Positions 1 through 8,221 of a DNA stretch of 39,553 nucleotides are shown here, in pieces (positions within the stretch are counted from its first letter, which is position 1; the number at the start of each line of letters is the position of its first letter). A model generated the notes under the pieces. The model had not been told where the DNA came from. It saw only the letters and a list, made by a program, of their open reading frames with translations, and ran no database searches. Position numbers and translations under genes: made by a program. The stretch comes from an uncultured Blautia sp. (GTDB lineage: Bacteria; Bacillota; Clostridia; Lachnospirales; Lachnospiraceae): NCBI GenBank assembly GCA_934373235.1, contig CAKROW010000019.1:1-39553 (forward strand), in the 5' to 3' direction.

Positions 1-56
1 GGAAGTCCCAGGATCAGGAAAATAAAGAAGGAGATAAATAAGATTGCACTGATCAT
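1..56 (-). CDS. dctM: TRAP transporter large permease (DctM family), N-terminus only
   Basis: Only the first 18 codons lie in the window. The start ATG (54-56) directly abuts the TAA stop of dctQ (57-59), which is the usual tight coupling of the two TRAP membrane subunits. The visible residues (MISAILFISFFIFLILGLP) form a hydrophobic first membrane segment typical of DctM. The large permease would carry the Na+-coupled translocation path for an organic acid delivered by a DctP binding protein, which is not visible here. Identification rests on position after dctQ and on the hydrophobic start; no DctM motif can be checked. Confidence 0.75.
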   Translation of the reverse strand, partial: MISAILFISFFIFLILGL

Positions 57-560
57 TTATTTGTCCTCCTTTTCATCATCTTTTTTCAGACAGAAGTCCA
101 GGCAGTACTCAATAAAATGAAGGATCATACAGCCTGCTCCGATGGGCACGAAGGACCAGAAGATCCACTCCGGCCAGTTCAGTACGAAAGTTCTCTTACC
201 ATTGGCAAGCTGTGTGAGAACCTTATCCATACCATACTTAAACAATATCGCAGAAAAAACAATGCTGAGAACCGTGATCAGGATCACAGATGGTTTTTCC
301 AGTTTTTTCGGAAGACGGTCAGTAACCAGTGTCAGGCTTACCAGTCCGCCTTTTTCCCGGCAGGCAAGCGCTGCTGCCAGAAGTGTAATAAGAACGAACA
401 CCGCTACTACAAGCTCTTCAGTAAAAGACCATGAGCGGTGGATGACCTTGCGGGAAAATACATTTCCCACAGTCAGCACAAGGATCAGCAATGTAGAAAT
501 AACAAGTACGATTTTTTCTACTGCCGCAAGTGCGTTCATGAGTTTTTTGTACACTTTCAT
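57..560 (-). CDS. dctQ: TRAP transporter small permease subunit (DctQ family)
   Basis: This 167-residue protein has the length and four-helix pattern of DctQ: hydrophobic stretches near residues 15-35, 48-66, 90-107 and 130-150, a Trp-rich segment (FVLNWPEWIFWSF) before the last helix, and a charged tail. DctQ pairs with DctM and a periplasmic-type DctP to import organic acids with Na+. It is the first gene after a 0.5-kb leader that contains a T-box with an isoleucine-like specifier, so its expression is probably tied to charged tRNA level and its substrate may be an amino acid or a 2-oxo acid. No dctP gene precedes it; if present it lies beyond the window. A GGGGAAAG ribosome site precedes the ATG. 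Family assignment is firm; substrate is inference. Confidence 0.85.
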   Translation of the reverse strand: MKVYKKLMNALAAVEKIVLVISTLLILVLTVGNVFSRKVIHRSWSFTEELVVAVFVLITLLAAALACREKGGLVSLTLVTDRLPKKLEKPSVILITVLSIVFSAILFKYGMDKVLTQLANGKRTFVLNWPEWIFWSFVPIGAGCMILHFIEYCLDFCLKKDDEKEDK

Positions 561-639
561 ACTCTTTCCCCTTTTGTGTATTTTTCCGGTTTCAGATCCT
601 TACCCTGTGGTTTGAAATCGTTTTTGGATATAAAAGAAT

Positions 640-685
640 CCTGCAAGCAGGATTCTCCGCCTGCGGCGGGTCGCTTCAGCGACAT
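640..685. repeat. Dispersed palindromic repeat, copy A
   Basis: This 46-bp stretch matches 23151-23197 apart from a few changes: both read CCTGC, two variable bases, GCAGGATTCTCCGCCTGC, then a second GC-rich arm ending in GACAT. In this copy a perfect 20-bp palindrome (GAATCCTGCAAGCAGGATTC, 636-655) and a GTCGCTTCAGCGAC hairpin are visible. On the minus strand the palindrome is followed by TTTTAT and could weakly terminate. It sits in the 5' leader of dctQ. It looks like a REP-type dispersed element; no coding potential was seen. Confidence 0.55.
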
Positions 686-730
686 AATTCCTTTCCGACG
701 CAGTGTGATCCTGCCCGGAGGGCTTTTTTT

Positions 731-768
731 ATGTCATTGGAACATTACGGAGTAATTTCCTGTGACAT
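731..768. repeat. Imperfect inverted repeat next to the T-box terminator
   Basis: ATGTCA at 731-736 is mirrored by TGACAT at 763-768, with a further partly paired interior (GGAA..ATTAC / TAAT..CC). It is flanked by T7 on the left and A7 on the right, and lies between the T-box terminator and the dctQ reading frame. It could be a second hairpin stabilising the leader or a remnant of a small insertion. The plus strand also shows GCCC-GGA-GGGC then T7 at 710-730, a weak terminator pattern with no known transcript. Confidence 0.35.
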
Positions 769-799
769 AAAAAAATCCGTCCCCTTTTCAGGGACGGAT
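769..799 (-). terminator. T-box intrinsic terminator
   Basis: The minus strand folds ATCCGTCCC-TGAAAA-GGGGACGGAT and continues with seven T. Its 5' arm overlaps the region that would pair with the T-box core to make the antiterminator, as expected of this class. Confidence 0.85.
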
Positions 800-1062
800 A
801 TAAAATTCCGCAACCACCCTGTTTCTCCATTGAAACAAGCACGATTCTGCAACGTACCGGCATACGCGTCTTCTGTAACGGGAAGCACCCGTGAAAACCT
901 ACTTACTTATCTGAAACTTTCGGCTTTCCTTCTCAGGGATGATATTCAAGACAGTTCCGACACTGCATCACACCAACCGCAGCTCTCTGAAGACGTTTCC
1001 TCTGTCTCTACTGATTCCCTTCATGGAATTTACAACTATTATGCATTAACTCTTTAGCAAGT
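769..1062 (-). promoter_or_regulatory. T-box leader, probably tRNA-Ile responsive, upstream of the TRAP transporter
   Basis: Read on the minus strand, the leader holds the hallmarks of a T-box in order: AGAGAGCTGCGG and GGTTGGTGTGA of stem I (about 989-965), GAATATCATCCCTGAG in the specifier region (947-932), the T-box core AGGGTGGTTGCGG (820-808) and a terminator ATCCGTCCCTGAAAAGGGGACGGAT followed by seven T (799-769). In known T-boxes the layout is GAA, one base, codon, then A; this gives ATC, isoleucine. The UGGU bulge would pair with an ACCA tRNA end. Uncharged tRNA would stop termination and let dctQM be transcribed. T-box identity is strong; the specifier reading is good but made by eye. 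Confidence 0.88.
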
Positions 1063-1069
1063 TGAATTA

Positions 1070-1098
1070 ATTCTAACTCTGTTTTCTTTGATAGTCAA
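1070..1098 (-). promoter_or_regulatory. Promoter of the T-box/TRAP unit
   Basis: TTGACT (1098-1093), a 17-bp spacer and TAGAAT (1075-1070) on the minus strand give a near-consensus sigma-A promoter starting just downstream of the AGCS gene. The start point would be near 1063, giving a leader of about 290 nt to the T-box terminator and about 500 nt to dctQ. Confidence 0.7.
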
Positions 1099-1135
1099 GA
1101 TTTTTTATCTGATTTTTGTAAAATTTTATATCAGT

Positions 1136-2515
1136 TTACTCCTGGTACTCTTTTACCAGTTTCACAACCACTCCGGAAAGCAGGAATACTGCGATCAGGT
1201 TGGGGATTGCCATCAGACCGTTGAAAGTCTCCGCAATGCTCCAGAGAAGTCCCAGGTCAACAGTTGCGCCAACGATCGCCACCAGAGAATAAAGCACCAT
1301 GAACGGTTTGATCGCCTTTTCCTTAAAAAGAAACTCCGCACATCTGGCTCCGTAAAGTCCCCATCCAATGATAGTGGAAAATGCGAAGCAGCACATGGCA
1401 ACTGCTGTAAAGATGGAAACCCAGTTTCCGTATGTACTGGTAAAGCCGCTGATGGTAAGCTCTGCTCCTGCAGCCTCGCCATAGCCTACGGAAACTCCGC
1501 TGCAAAGAATAACCAGCGCTGTCAGTGTACAGATCACAATAGTGTCTGTGAAAACCTCGAAGATTCCGAAAAATCCCTGTTTTACAGGCTTTCTGGTGTC
1601 TGCACAGGCATGTGCGATGGAGCCGGTACCAAGACCTGCCTCATTGGAAAAAATACCTCTGGAAACACCTTTTTTCATACTCATAAAAAAGCTTCCTACC
1701 GCTCCACCGGTTACAGATGCCGGATTAAAAGCTCCGCTGATGATGGATCCGAAAACTCCCGGAACATTCTTCCAGTTAACGATAACCACACCGACGGCAA
1801 GAATAATATAAAACAGTGCCATAAACGGTACCAGCTTCTCTGTAACCTGACCGATCCTCCTGATTCCGCCAAGGAGGATCATCGCTACAAGGATCGCAAG
1901 AATGATTCCCATAACAAGATTTACCGTAGAGGTATTGTCTGCACCGATCACATTGTAGTTGATCAGCGCAGAGTCAATGGCTGTTGTGATGGTATTGACC
2001 TGTGTTGCATTTCCGGTTCCGAAAACAGTCAGCACACCGAAAGCAGAAAACAGATACGCCAGCCAATGCCAGTGTTTCTTAAGACCGTTCTTAATGTAAT
2101 ACATTGGTCCTCCAACCAGATCTCCGTTGGCATTGGTTTCGCGGAAATGTACTGCAAGTGTAACCTCCGAAAATTTCGTACACATTCCAAGAAGTGCGGA
2201 TACCCACATCCAGAATACGGCACCCGGACCTCCGATGGCAATAGCTCCTGCCACACCTGCGATATTTCCCGTTCCCACTGTAGCTGCCAGAGCTGTACAA
2301 ACTGCCTGAAATGGGGTCAGACTTCCATCTGATGCCTCACGCTTCCGCAGCATACGTCCGATGGTAACTTTGATGGCATAGGGGAATTTACGGATCTGAA
2401 GAAAATTCGTGCGGATACTTAAATAAAGACCCACGCCGATAATACAGATCATCGCAGGAACGCCCCAGATAAAATTGTTTACGGCAGCATTCACTGATTC
2501 AATAACAGATAACAT
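1136..2515 (-). CDS. Sodium:alanine/glycine symporter (AGCS family)
   Basis: The 459-residue protein is full length for the alanine or glycine:cation symporter family. Visible signatures are the glycine-rich TVGTGNIAGVAGAIAIGGPGA segment near residues 95-115, GPMYYIKNGL near 155-165, the SNEAGLGTG motif near 300, and a run of about ten membrane helices. The family imports small neutral amino acids with Na+. A GGGAAGGG ribosome site stands about 8 nt before the ATG. It is a single-gene unit: an extended -10 promoter lies upstream and the next promoter (for the T-box) begins right after its stop. The amino acid preferred cannot be told from sequence alone. Confidence 0.92.
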   Translation of the reverse strand: MLSVIESVNAAVNNFIWGVPAMICIIGVGLYLSIRTNFLQIRKFPYAIKVTIGRMLRKREASDGSLTPFQAVCTALAATVGTGNIAGVAGAIAIGGPGAVFWMWVSALLGMCTKFSEVTLAVHFRETNANGDLVGGPMYYIKNGLKKHWHWLAYLFSAFGVLTVFGTGNATQVNTITTAIDSALINYNVIGADNTSTVNLVMGIILAILVAMILLGGIRRIGQVTEKLVPFMALFYIILAVGVVIVNWKNVPGVFGSIISGAFNPASVTGGAVGSFFMSMKKGVSRGIFSNEAGLGTGSIAHACADTRKPVKQGFFGIFEVFTDTIVICTLTALVILCSGVSVGYGEAAGAELTISGFTSTYGNWVSIFTAVAMCCFAFSTIIGWGLYGARCAEFLFKEKAIKPFMVLYSLVAIVGATVDLGLLWSIAETFNGLMAIPNLIAVFLLSGVVVKLVKEYQE

Positions 2516-2590
2516 TCTATAACCCTTCCCTTATTTAATTTTGTCTTTTCAATCAGTACGTTTGTTTGCACAGAAAAGACGATTCTACGA

Positions 2591-2599
2591 ATTATAGCA
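2591..2599 (-). promoter_or_regulatory. Extended -10 promoter candidate for the AGCS gene
   Basis: TGCTATAAT on the minus strand is a perfect extended -10 element about 80 nt before the start codon. A TTGACA (2612-2607) lies only 10 bp upstream, too close to serve as its -35, so recognition would rest on the extended -10. Confidence 0.5.
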
Positions 2600-2718
2600 T
2601 ATTTTCTGTCAAATGTATAAGAGAAAAGCTTTATATTTTTACTATGATAAAGAAAGAAAGTAAATAAAGTCCACTACAATTTTATCGTTACTGTTCACCG
2701 ATAATATCCCACAGGATA

Positions 2719-2743
2719 TTTCTGTGAGTGAAGGTCACAGAAA
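2719..2743. promoter_or_regulatory. Perfect inverted repeat in the 2516-3064 intergenic region
   Basis: TTTCTGTGA and TCACAGAAA are perfect 9-bp arms separated by 7 nt. No T-run follows, so an operator is more likely than a terminator. It lies between the divergent AGCS and diguanylate cyclase genes; which it serves is unknown. Apart from this and the repeat element at 2868-3033, I see nothing else in this 550-bp gap. Confidence 0.4.
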
Positions 2744-2867
2744 ACCCGATACATACCACGTGAATTTATGGGATTTAATCATTATAAATTTCACTTTTCA
2801 CCTTAACAATATTCCTCTTTTATTTTATAATCATTATACAAATATATTGCCCGTAAAGCTCCATCCA

Positions 2868-3033
2868 CTAGAGCATGTTTGAAAAAGGCTTTCTGCAAGA
2901 TGTGCGTCACAATTTGTGGGAGATTTTGTCCGGATGAAGGCGCCGTAGCGGGCTACGGCAACTGAATTTGGGCAAAATATACCGCAAAGTGGGGCGTGCA
3001 GATTGCGGGAATGATTTTTCAAACACGCTCTAG
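2868..3033. mobile_element. MITE-like element with 18-bp terminal inverted repeats
   Basis: The left end CTAGAGCATGTTTGAAAAA is mirrored by the right end TTTTTCAAACACGCTCTAG, with one mismatch. The 166-bp interior has no open frame and contains a strong internal palindrome, GCCGTAGCGGGCTACGGC (2943-2960). Ends in TA/CTAG suggest insertion at TA-type targets. This resembles a short non-autonomous element that I recall as abundant in Lachnospiraceae; a transposase that moves it is not in the window. It ends 31 nt before the start codon of the diguanylate cyclase, so it may supply or disrupt that gene's promoter. Confidence 0.7.
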
Positions 3034-3064
3034 GTAACAGAAATCTTAGAAAAGAGAATCTAAA

Positions 3065-5389
3065 ATGAAAAAGAAATACACGATAGGTGTTATGATCGGA
3101 AATGCCATTTCTCCTCATATAGTAGATTTAATAGACGGAATTTATCACGCTTCTGCAGATATGCAGATAAATGTTGTCTTTTTTCTTGGAATCCACAGCG
3201 GATATTATTACACTATCAACAAAGAATGTTCTTTTGATAATGACTTTGATTATCAGTTTAATGTTGTCTACGACTATCAGGCCTTCGCAGACATTGATGC
3301 CCTGATTATCGAGTATGGCTCCTTAAGCCTTTTTCTCAGTAAAAAAGGCAAGAAAGAATTCCTTGAAAAATTCAGTGATATTCCAAGAATCATCCTGGAA
3401 GACAGATATACAGGTGCCAGAACCACATCTATCATCAGTGACAACTATAACGGAATGTATGAACTCGTGGAACATCTGGTAAAAGATCATGGATATCGTG
3501 ACTTCACTTACCTCGCAGGTCCCGAAGGTATTACAGATGCTGAAGAGCGAAAAAAGGCAGTTCTGGATGTAATGAAAAAATACCATATTCCTTTCGATGA
3601 GAGCAGGATCCGATATGGCAACTTTTCTTCCAATGCCCAGACACAGGTTAATGAACTCCTGGACAATTTTCCTCATATGGATGCCATGATATGTGCCAAT
3701 GACTGCATGGCATACACAGCCTACAAGGAATGTACAAAACGCGGACTGACCGTAGGCCAGGACATTGCGATCACCGGATATGACGATTTTGAACTTGCAG
3801 GAATTATGGATCCGCCACTTACCACTGTACTGCAGAGTTCCAAGGATATGGGATATATGGCGGTTATTGGTGCAACAGAGCTTTGTAAAGGAAAACATTC
3901 GCATATTATTACAGTTCCAACCAAAGTACTGATACGTGAATCCTGTGGTTGCCATGAGAAGCAGGTTATGTCATCCAGGGCCAACGATGTTGAATATTCC
4001 GAATGGAAGAAGGCTTCTGACCGAAAAATATCAGAAATCTTAAAAGAGATCCTTCCGGAAAGCTCTGATCTGATCTTAAAAATCAGTTTTGCCAGATATC
4101 TGAATAAACTGCTGGAATCTGATTTCAGGCTTCCTGAAAGTGAATCAAATGTAAAAAACGGTATTCTGGCTCTGATGACCAGCCCGGAGTTCAGAGGACT
4201 GCCCATACGCCCTATAATACAGCACCTGGATCAATATGTAGATGACTGGCTGGAAACTGAATTAAATCAGACAGAAATCAACAGAGATGCTGTCCGGAAC
4301 CTGCTTTTAAAGAAACGTCTGATCCAGAAAAAATCCGGCTGCTACATGATACGCAGAGAAAAAAATCAAATGGAAGATTTCATCCAGCAGAGCTGTTTCC
4401 TTCCTTTGATATCCAGAGATATGCTCTCTGCTATTGAAGATGAACAGGAACTGTATAAAAATGCATTAATTAAATTATCAGCCCTTCAGGCTGCCAGCTC
4501 ATATCTTTATATTTTGAAAGAGCCGGTTACTCACTATAAGAACGAAAACTGGAACTGTCCGGATGAACTGTACCTTGCTGCCTGTCAGGTAGGAAATAAA
4601 ATCTGTTCCTTTGAGAAGGACAGACGTCCCAAAATCCTTGCCAACAGGTTTAATAACAACCATTTAAGGATCCGGCATGCTGGTGATCATTACAATCTCT
4701 GTGTTTTCTGTCTGTTCTCCGGAGAAATACAGTACGGTATTCTGGCTGCTGAGATCAATCCTTCCAACATTATTCTGTTTTATCTGGTGAGCCGTCAGAT
4801 AGGAAATATGCTCCGATTATTTCAGTTATCAAAAGAGCAGAAAAACATGCAGATGGAACTGGAACATCTGGTACAGGAAATCCAGGAAAAAAATGAAGTC
4901 CTGAATTTTATCTCAGAATACGATCCACTTACCGGATGTATGAACCGAAGAGGTTTTATGGAAAAGGCGGTGAAATTTAACCGTGAAAATGAAAGAAAAA
5001 CAGCATTGATTTTATTTGCAGACCTGGATCATCTCAAAGAGATCAATGATGTTTTCGGCCATGCAGAAGGTGATTTCGCCATAAAACACTGTGGCAAGAT
5101 CCTCCAAAAGCAGGCCGGCGAAAGTGGCATCGTAGGTCGCATCGGCGGGGATGAATTCTGCGTCCTCATCCCCGGAGATCTTCAGACAGGAAATACTTTT
5201 GTTGAACAGATCCGCTGCGAAAACAATGACTTCAATCTCCGGTCTGAAAAGCCTTACTATATAGAAATCTCCATCGGTTTCACGCAGATCATCTGTGAAA
5301 AAGATCTTCTGATCGCAGAAGAAATGAAATCTGCAGATCAGGCTCTTTATGAAGCCAAGAAAAGCCGAAGGAAATCTGTCAGAAAATAG
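3065..5389 (+). CDS. Soluble diguanylate cyclase with LacI-type ligand-binding sensor domain
   Basis: The 774-residue protein begins at once with a LacI/periplasmic-binding-protein type 1 fold (YTIGVMIG at residue 4 to about 290, with DAMICANDCMAYTAY and ITGYDDFELAGIMDPPLTTV typical of the second lobe) but has no HTH before it. A Cys-rich ESCGCHEK closes this domain. A helical middle region and a coiled coil (about 586-617) lead to a GGDEF domain with DPLTGCMNRRGF and an intact GGDEF at 694-698, so c-di-GMP synthesis is expected. The inhibitory RxxD motif five residues before GGDEF is absent. There is no signal peptide or membrane helix, so it should sense a cytoplasmic ligand, probably a sugar. 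It is a lone gene behind the inverted-repeat element. The ligand is unknown. Confidence 0.88.
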   Translation: MKKKYTIGVMIGNAISPHIVDLIDGIYHASADMQINVVFFLGIHSGYYYTINKECSFDNDFDYQFNVVYDYQAFADIDALIIEYGSLSLFLSKKGKKEFLEKFSDIPRIILEDRYTGARTTSIISDNYNGMYELVEHLVKDHGYRDFTYLAGPEGITDAEERKKAVLDVMKKYHIPFDESRIRYGNFSSNAQTQVNELLDNFPHMDAMICANDCMAYTAYKECTKRGLTVGQDIAITGYDDFELAGIMDPPLTTVLQSSKDMGYMAVIGATELCKGKHSHIITVPTKVLIRESCGCHEKQVMSSRANDVEYSEWKKASDRKISEILKEILPESSDLILKISFARYLNKLLESDFRLPESESNVKNGILALMTSPEFRGLPIRPIIQHLDQYVDDWLETELNQTEINRDAVRNLLLKKRLIQKKSGCYMIRREKNQMEDFIQQSCFLPLISRDMLSAIEDEQELYKNALIKLSALQAASSYLYILKEPVTHYKNENWNCPDELYLAACQVGNKICSFEKDRRPKILANRFNNNHLRIRHAGDHYNLCVFCLFSGEIQYGILAAEINPSNIILFYLVSRQIGNMLRLFQLSKEQKNMQMELEHLVQEIQEKNEVLNFISEYDPLTGCMNRRGFMEKAVKFNRENERKTALILFADLDHLKEINDVFGHAEGDFAIKHCGKILQKQAGESGIVGRIGGDEFCVLIPGDLQTGNTFVEQIRCENNDFNLRSEKPYYIEISIGFTQIICEKDLLIAEEMKSADQALYEAKKSRRKSVRK

Positions 5390-5393
5390 AACT

Positions 5394-5443
5394 CCGGTAA
5401 GCCCCTGCAGTATTGCCAAAAGTAATACGCAGGGGCTTACCGG
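5394..5443. terminator. Bidirectional terminator-like hairpin
   Basis: CCGGTAAGCCCCTGC pairs perfectly with GCAGGGGCTTACCGG, and the arms continue through GTATT/AATAC around a short loop. It lies between the convergent cyclase gene and the 5471-6148 gene. No long T-run follows on either strand, so it may block or protect transcripts more than act as a classical terminator. Confidence 0.6.
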
Positions 5444-5470
5444 ATTCTGGTCAGGCGAATATTGTCTATA

Positions 5471-6148
5471 TCAGAACAGAAGCTGAAGTCCCATTGCAAT
5501 GATCCACATATATGCACAGGTCTTCGGGATCATCAGTAATCCGACCCTGGGCTTTGTTTTGCTGAATAAGGTTACCGGAAGATAGCATCCAAAGGAAATG
5601 ATGATCGCAGCAACCATTCTTGTCATGTGATACCCATTGGTATTTCCGGAGATCGCATACAGAATGATCACACCGATACCGGTAACTGCAAAAACTGCAT
5701 TTCTCAGGATGGATAATTTCATATTTCCATCATCTGTACACCAGTTATTCTGGGGAAGGAAGCATACCACGATCCTGATGATCGCAGAGATCCAGATCAT
5801 TGCTTCCACTGCAGCCGGTGCGTTCAGCTCCGGGAAGGTAAGCTTCCATACATACAGTAAAATAATATAAAATACAGTCATCGTGATCGAAGATACCTGT
5901 AATCCGATTCCCAGTTGTCTTTTAATCTTCTCACTGCTTCCATGGACAGCTCTGATGATCCTTGGCACCAGATGGAAAGCATCTCCTCCACAAAGTGTCA
6001 ATGTCAGTACTCCGTAAAGGATAAACAAAGGGTTTCCCTTCGAAAATACAAAGAAAAGAATTCCTGCGATCAGATCAAATATCAAATATCCTGCGTCAAA
6101 TATTGCCTCCATAATGTCCGGCATGTTTTTCTTACTGCTTTCTCTCAT
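5471..6148 (-). CDS. Integral membrane protein of unknown function
   Basis: A 225-residue protein with about seven hydrophobic helices and few charged loops; I do not recognise a family with confidence. A GGDAFHLVPR segment follows the second helix and a Cys/Asn/Trp-rich loop (PQNNWCTDDGN) lies mid-protein. I chose the ATG at 6146-6148 because AGGAG stands 8 nt upstream; the longer frame would begin with TTG at 6175 and no good ribosome site. The gene is 62 nt downstream of the phosphoesterase gene start region's end on the same strand and may be co-transcribed with it. A role as a transporter or sensor cannot be argued from sequence. Confidence 0.75.
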   Translation of the reverse strand: MRESSKKNMPDIMEAIFDAGYLIFDLIAGILFFVFSKGNPLFILYGVLTLTLCGGDAFHLVPRIIRAVHGSSEKIKRQLGIGLQVSSITMTVFYIILLYVWKLTFPELNAPAAVEAMIWISAIIRIVVCFLPQNNWCTDDGNMKLSILRNAVFAVTGIGVIILYAISGNTNGYHMTRMVAAIIISFGCYLPVTLFSKTKPRVGLLMIPKTCAYMWIIAMGLQLLF

Positions 6149-6210
6149 GCTTCCTGCTCCTTTGCGATCTAACAACCGCTAAAACGACAGCTTTCTTCTC
6201 AGCCGTATAT

Positions 6211-8184
6211 TTATTTAGAATTTTTCTTTCCTTTTCTGACTCTGATCCTGCGGATCATCCTTCGGATCAGAAATACCACAAGCACAATGATCACAATAAA
6301 GAGCAGACAAATACCTGCGATCATTGCCGAAAACTTATTGGGCTGCTTTACCAGATCAATGATATTTCTGCTGTCCTCCACAACCTTACGTCCATGTGTC
6401 GTCTCATAATATTCTGGCACATTGGCAATTCCATCGCCATCTGTATCTTTAAAGGACTGCATATATCTTGCGATCGCATCCCAGGCCTTTAACTCCCTGT
6501 CACCTTCCATGATCGCCTGATCCTCCAGATTTTCAATAGGATTCCCATCTCTGTCCTTCGGTTCAAGGGACAGCAGTCCATAGGACATTTTCATCACTGA
6601 ACCAAGCATCTGGCCGGTATACAGATCTGTCACCACATGATACAGCTTATCATCCTGGATCTCGATCCGTTCTCCGTCTGTCCTGGTGAGATAACAATCT
6701 GTCACCTTATTCAGGATCATCCGATGTGGATTATATGCAAAATTCAATCCACTGCAATATAACCTTGCCGTTGTCATAAAATCCGAAACAGAAGCATCCA
6801 CCTCCGCTGCCAGCTTCAGCTCCTTTCCGGTCAGGTATGCACTGATCAGCGGATATCCGGCCACACCGTCCTTTCCGATCCCCAGTGAAAAGGAATTAAA
6901 AACATCCTCTACTGTGATATCACCCTTTGTGTATGTATCCCGCACAGTTCCGCTTGGAACAACGGCTACATCAACCGGATCACCATCATAATACCCGGAA
7001 TTCTCCACTGCATATATGTATGCATCGGACATGATATCACCAAGATTCAGCTCTTCATGCTTCGTGCCCATTTCTTCCAGACTGTTGAATTCGACATCAT
7101 TTTCAGCAAGAACCTCTTCCCTTGTATAGCCAAAATCGGCAAGATAATTCTTATCCACTGTATCCATCAGGGCATCGATCCGTTCCTGTGTCGCCTGGTC
7201 CGGTTTTATCTCGTCAGAAACAGGGATCAGCTCATAGGATGTCAGCTCCCACCGTCCGTCCTGCTTCTGTGTCATGGAAAGTGATCCCAGATTTCTTCCG
7301 TATTCGCCGCAGGATACGATATATGTGTTCCCATGCTGAATTGCCTCTTTCAGCTCTGAGTGCGTATGTCCGCTGATGATCAGATCGATATCCGGCACCT
7401 CTTTTGCAAGGATCTCATCCTCCGATTTGTTTTCATCCTCCCAGGTTCCTCCATGGGACACACAGGCAATCATATCCACTTTTTCATTTTTTCTGATCTC
7501 TTCTACCGTCTGTTTTACGGCCTCAACCGGATCTTTGAACTTTAATTCACAGGTCGGTGCACATTCCAGGGCATCCTTACCGAACACGCCGACTACTGCA
7601 GCCTTTACATCTCCCTTTTGAACTACTACATAATCCTTCACACCGTAGTCTTCAAATGCCGACCGGATCTGCTTCTGACCATCACTTAATCCATCCTGCT
7701 CCATGCTGTCCCAGTCCACGTTGCACACCACCAGTGCCGGCACTGTCTCACCGGAATCCTTCGCAGCCTCCAGCATATTTGCCAGTCCCTTTGAGCGATA
7801 ATCATATTCATGATTCCCCAGAGTCGTCACATCATACCCCAGATATCCCAGCATCCGAAGCTCTGCCGCCTCCGTATCGTATACGGTCTGGATCAGTGTT
7901 CCCATGGAAAAATCGCCGCCATCCAGCACCAGGGTGTCCGGATCTTCCTGCTTCTTTTCATCGATCAGGGTTTTGATCCTTGCAAATCCGCCAACCTCTT
8001 TTTGCTCCCCATCTACAATGGTTGAAAAGCTGTTCAAATGCGAATGTGTATCATGGCTGAACAAAACATCGATCTGTTTTGTCTCTGCCGCTTCCACCGG
8101 AACATTCCATGTAAGGGGAAGCAACAATGTGACAGCAAGCATGATTGCCAGCAGCCTTGCTGAAATTTTCTTTCGTGTTTTCAT
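6211..8184 (-). CDS. Membrane-anchored 5'-nucleotidase/2',3'-cyclic phosphodiesterase family protein
   Basis: The 657-residue protein has an N-terminal signal peptide (about 1-32, KKISARLLAIMLAVTLLLPL), then a calcineurin-like metallophosphoesterase domain with the metal motifs FSHDTHSHL, GGDFSMGT, GNHEYDYR, SHGGTW and GHTHSE, then the 5'-nucleotidase C-terminal substrate domain (about 355-560). A calcium-loop-like DTDGDGIANVPEYYE follows, and a membrane helix (about 619-639) with a basic tail anchors it outside the cell. The family dephosphorylates extracellular nucleotides or cyclic nucleotides, supplying nucleosides and phosphate. There is no LPXTG sorting signal; the anchor is the helix itself. 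AGGAG stands before the ATG. Exact substrate (AMP, UDP-sugar or cyclic nucleotide) is not determined. Confidence 0.9.
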   Translation of the reverse strand: MKTRKKISARLLAIMLAVTLLLPLTWNVPVEAAETKQIDVLFSHDTHSHLNSFSTIVDGEQKEVGGFARIKTLIDEKKQEDPDTLVLDGGDFSMGTLIQTVYDTEAAELRMLGYLGYDVTTLGNHEYDYRSKGLANMLEAAKDSGETVPALVVCNVDWDSMEQDGLSDGQKQIRSAFEDYGVKDYVVVQKGDVKAAVVGVFGKDALECAPTCELKFKDPVEAVKQTVEEIRKNEKVDMIACVSHGGTWEDENKSEDEILAKEVPDIDLIISGHTHSELKEAIQHGNTYIVSCGEYGRNLGSLSMTQKQDGRWELTSYELIPVSDEIKPDQATQERIDALMDTVDKNYLADFGYTREEVLAENDVEFNSLEEMGTKHEELNLGDIMSDAYIYAVENSGYYDGDPVDVAVVPSGTVRDTYTKGDITVEDVFNSFSLGIGKDGVAGYPLISAYLTGKELKLAAEVDASVSDFMTTARLYCSGLNFAYNPHRMILNKVTDCYLTRTDGERIEIQDDKLYHVVTDLYTGQMLGSVMKMSYGLLSLEPKDRDGNPIENLEDQAIMEGDRELKAWDAIARYMQSFKDTDGDGIANVPEYYETTHGRKVVEDSRNIIDLVKQPNKFSAMIAGICLLFIVIIVLVVFLIRRMIRRIRVRKGKKNSK

Positions 8185-8221
8185 AACCCTCTCCTTTTGT
8201 ATATAATTTTCTTATGCCTTT

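Noticed and set aside
710..730. Plus-strand small RNA ending at GCCCGGAGGGC plus T7
   Set aside because: Stem is only four base pairs and no plus-strand promoter was evident.
1088..2332. 414-codon plus-strand open frame
   Set aside because: It is antisense to the clear AGCS symporter gene, is rich in Cys/His/Ser in a pattern typical of a shadow frame, and has no ribosome site.
2868..3033. Small RNA gene or CRISPR-like repeat
   Set aside because: Single unit with terminal inverted repeats and no spacer array; a MITE-like element explains it better.
6149..6175. TTG start for the unknown membrane protein
   Set aside because: No ribosome site; the ATG at 6148 has AGGAG at proper distance.
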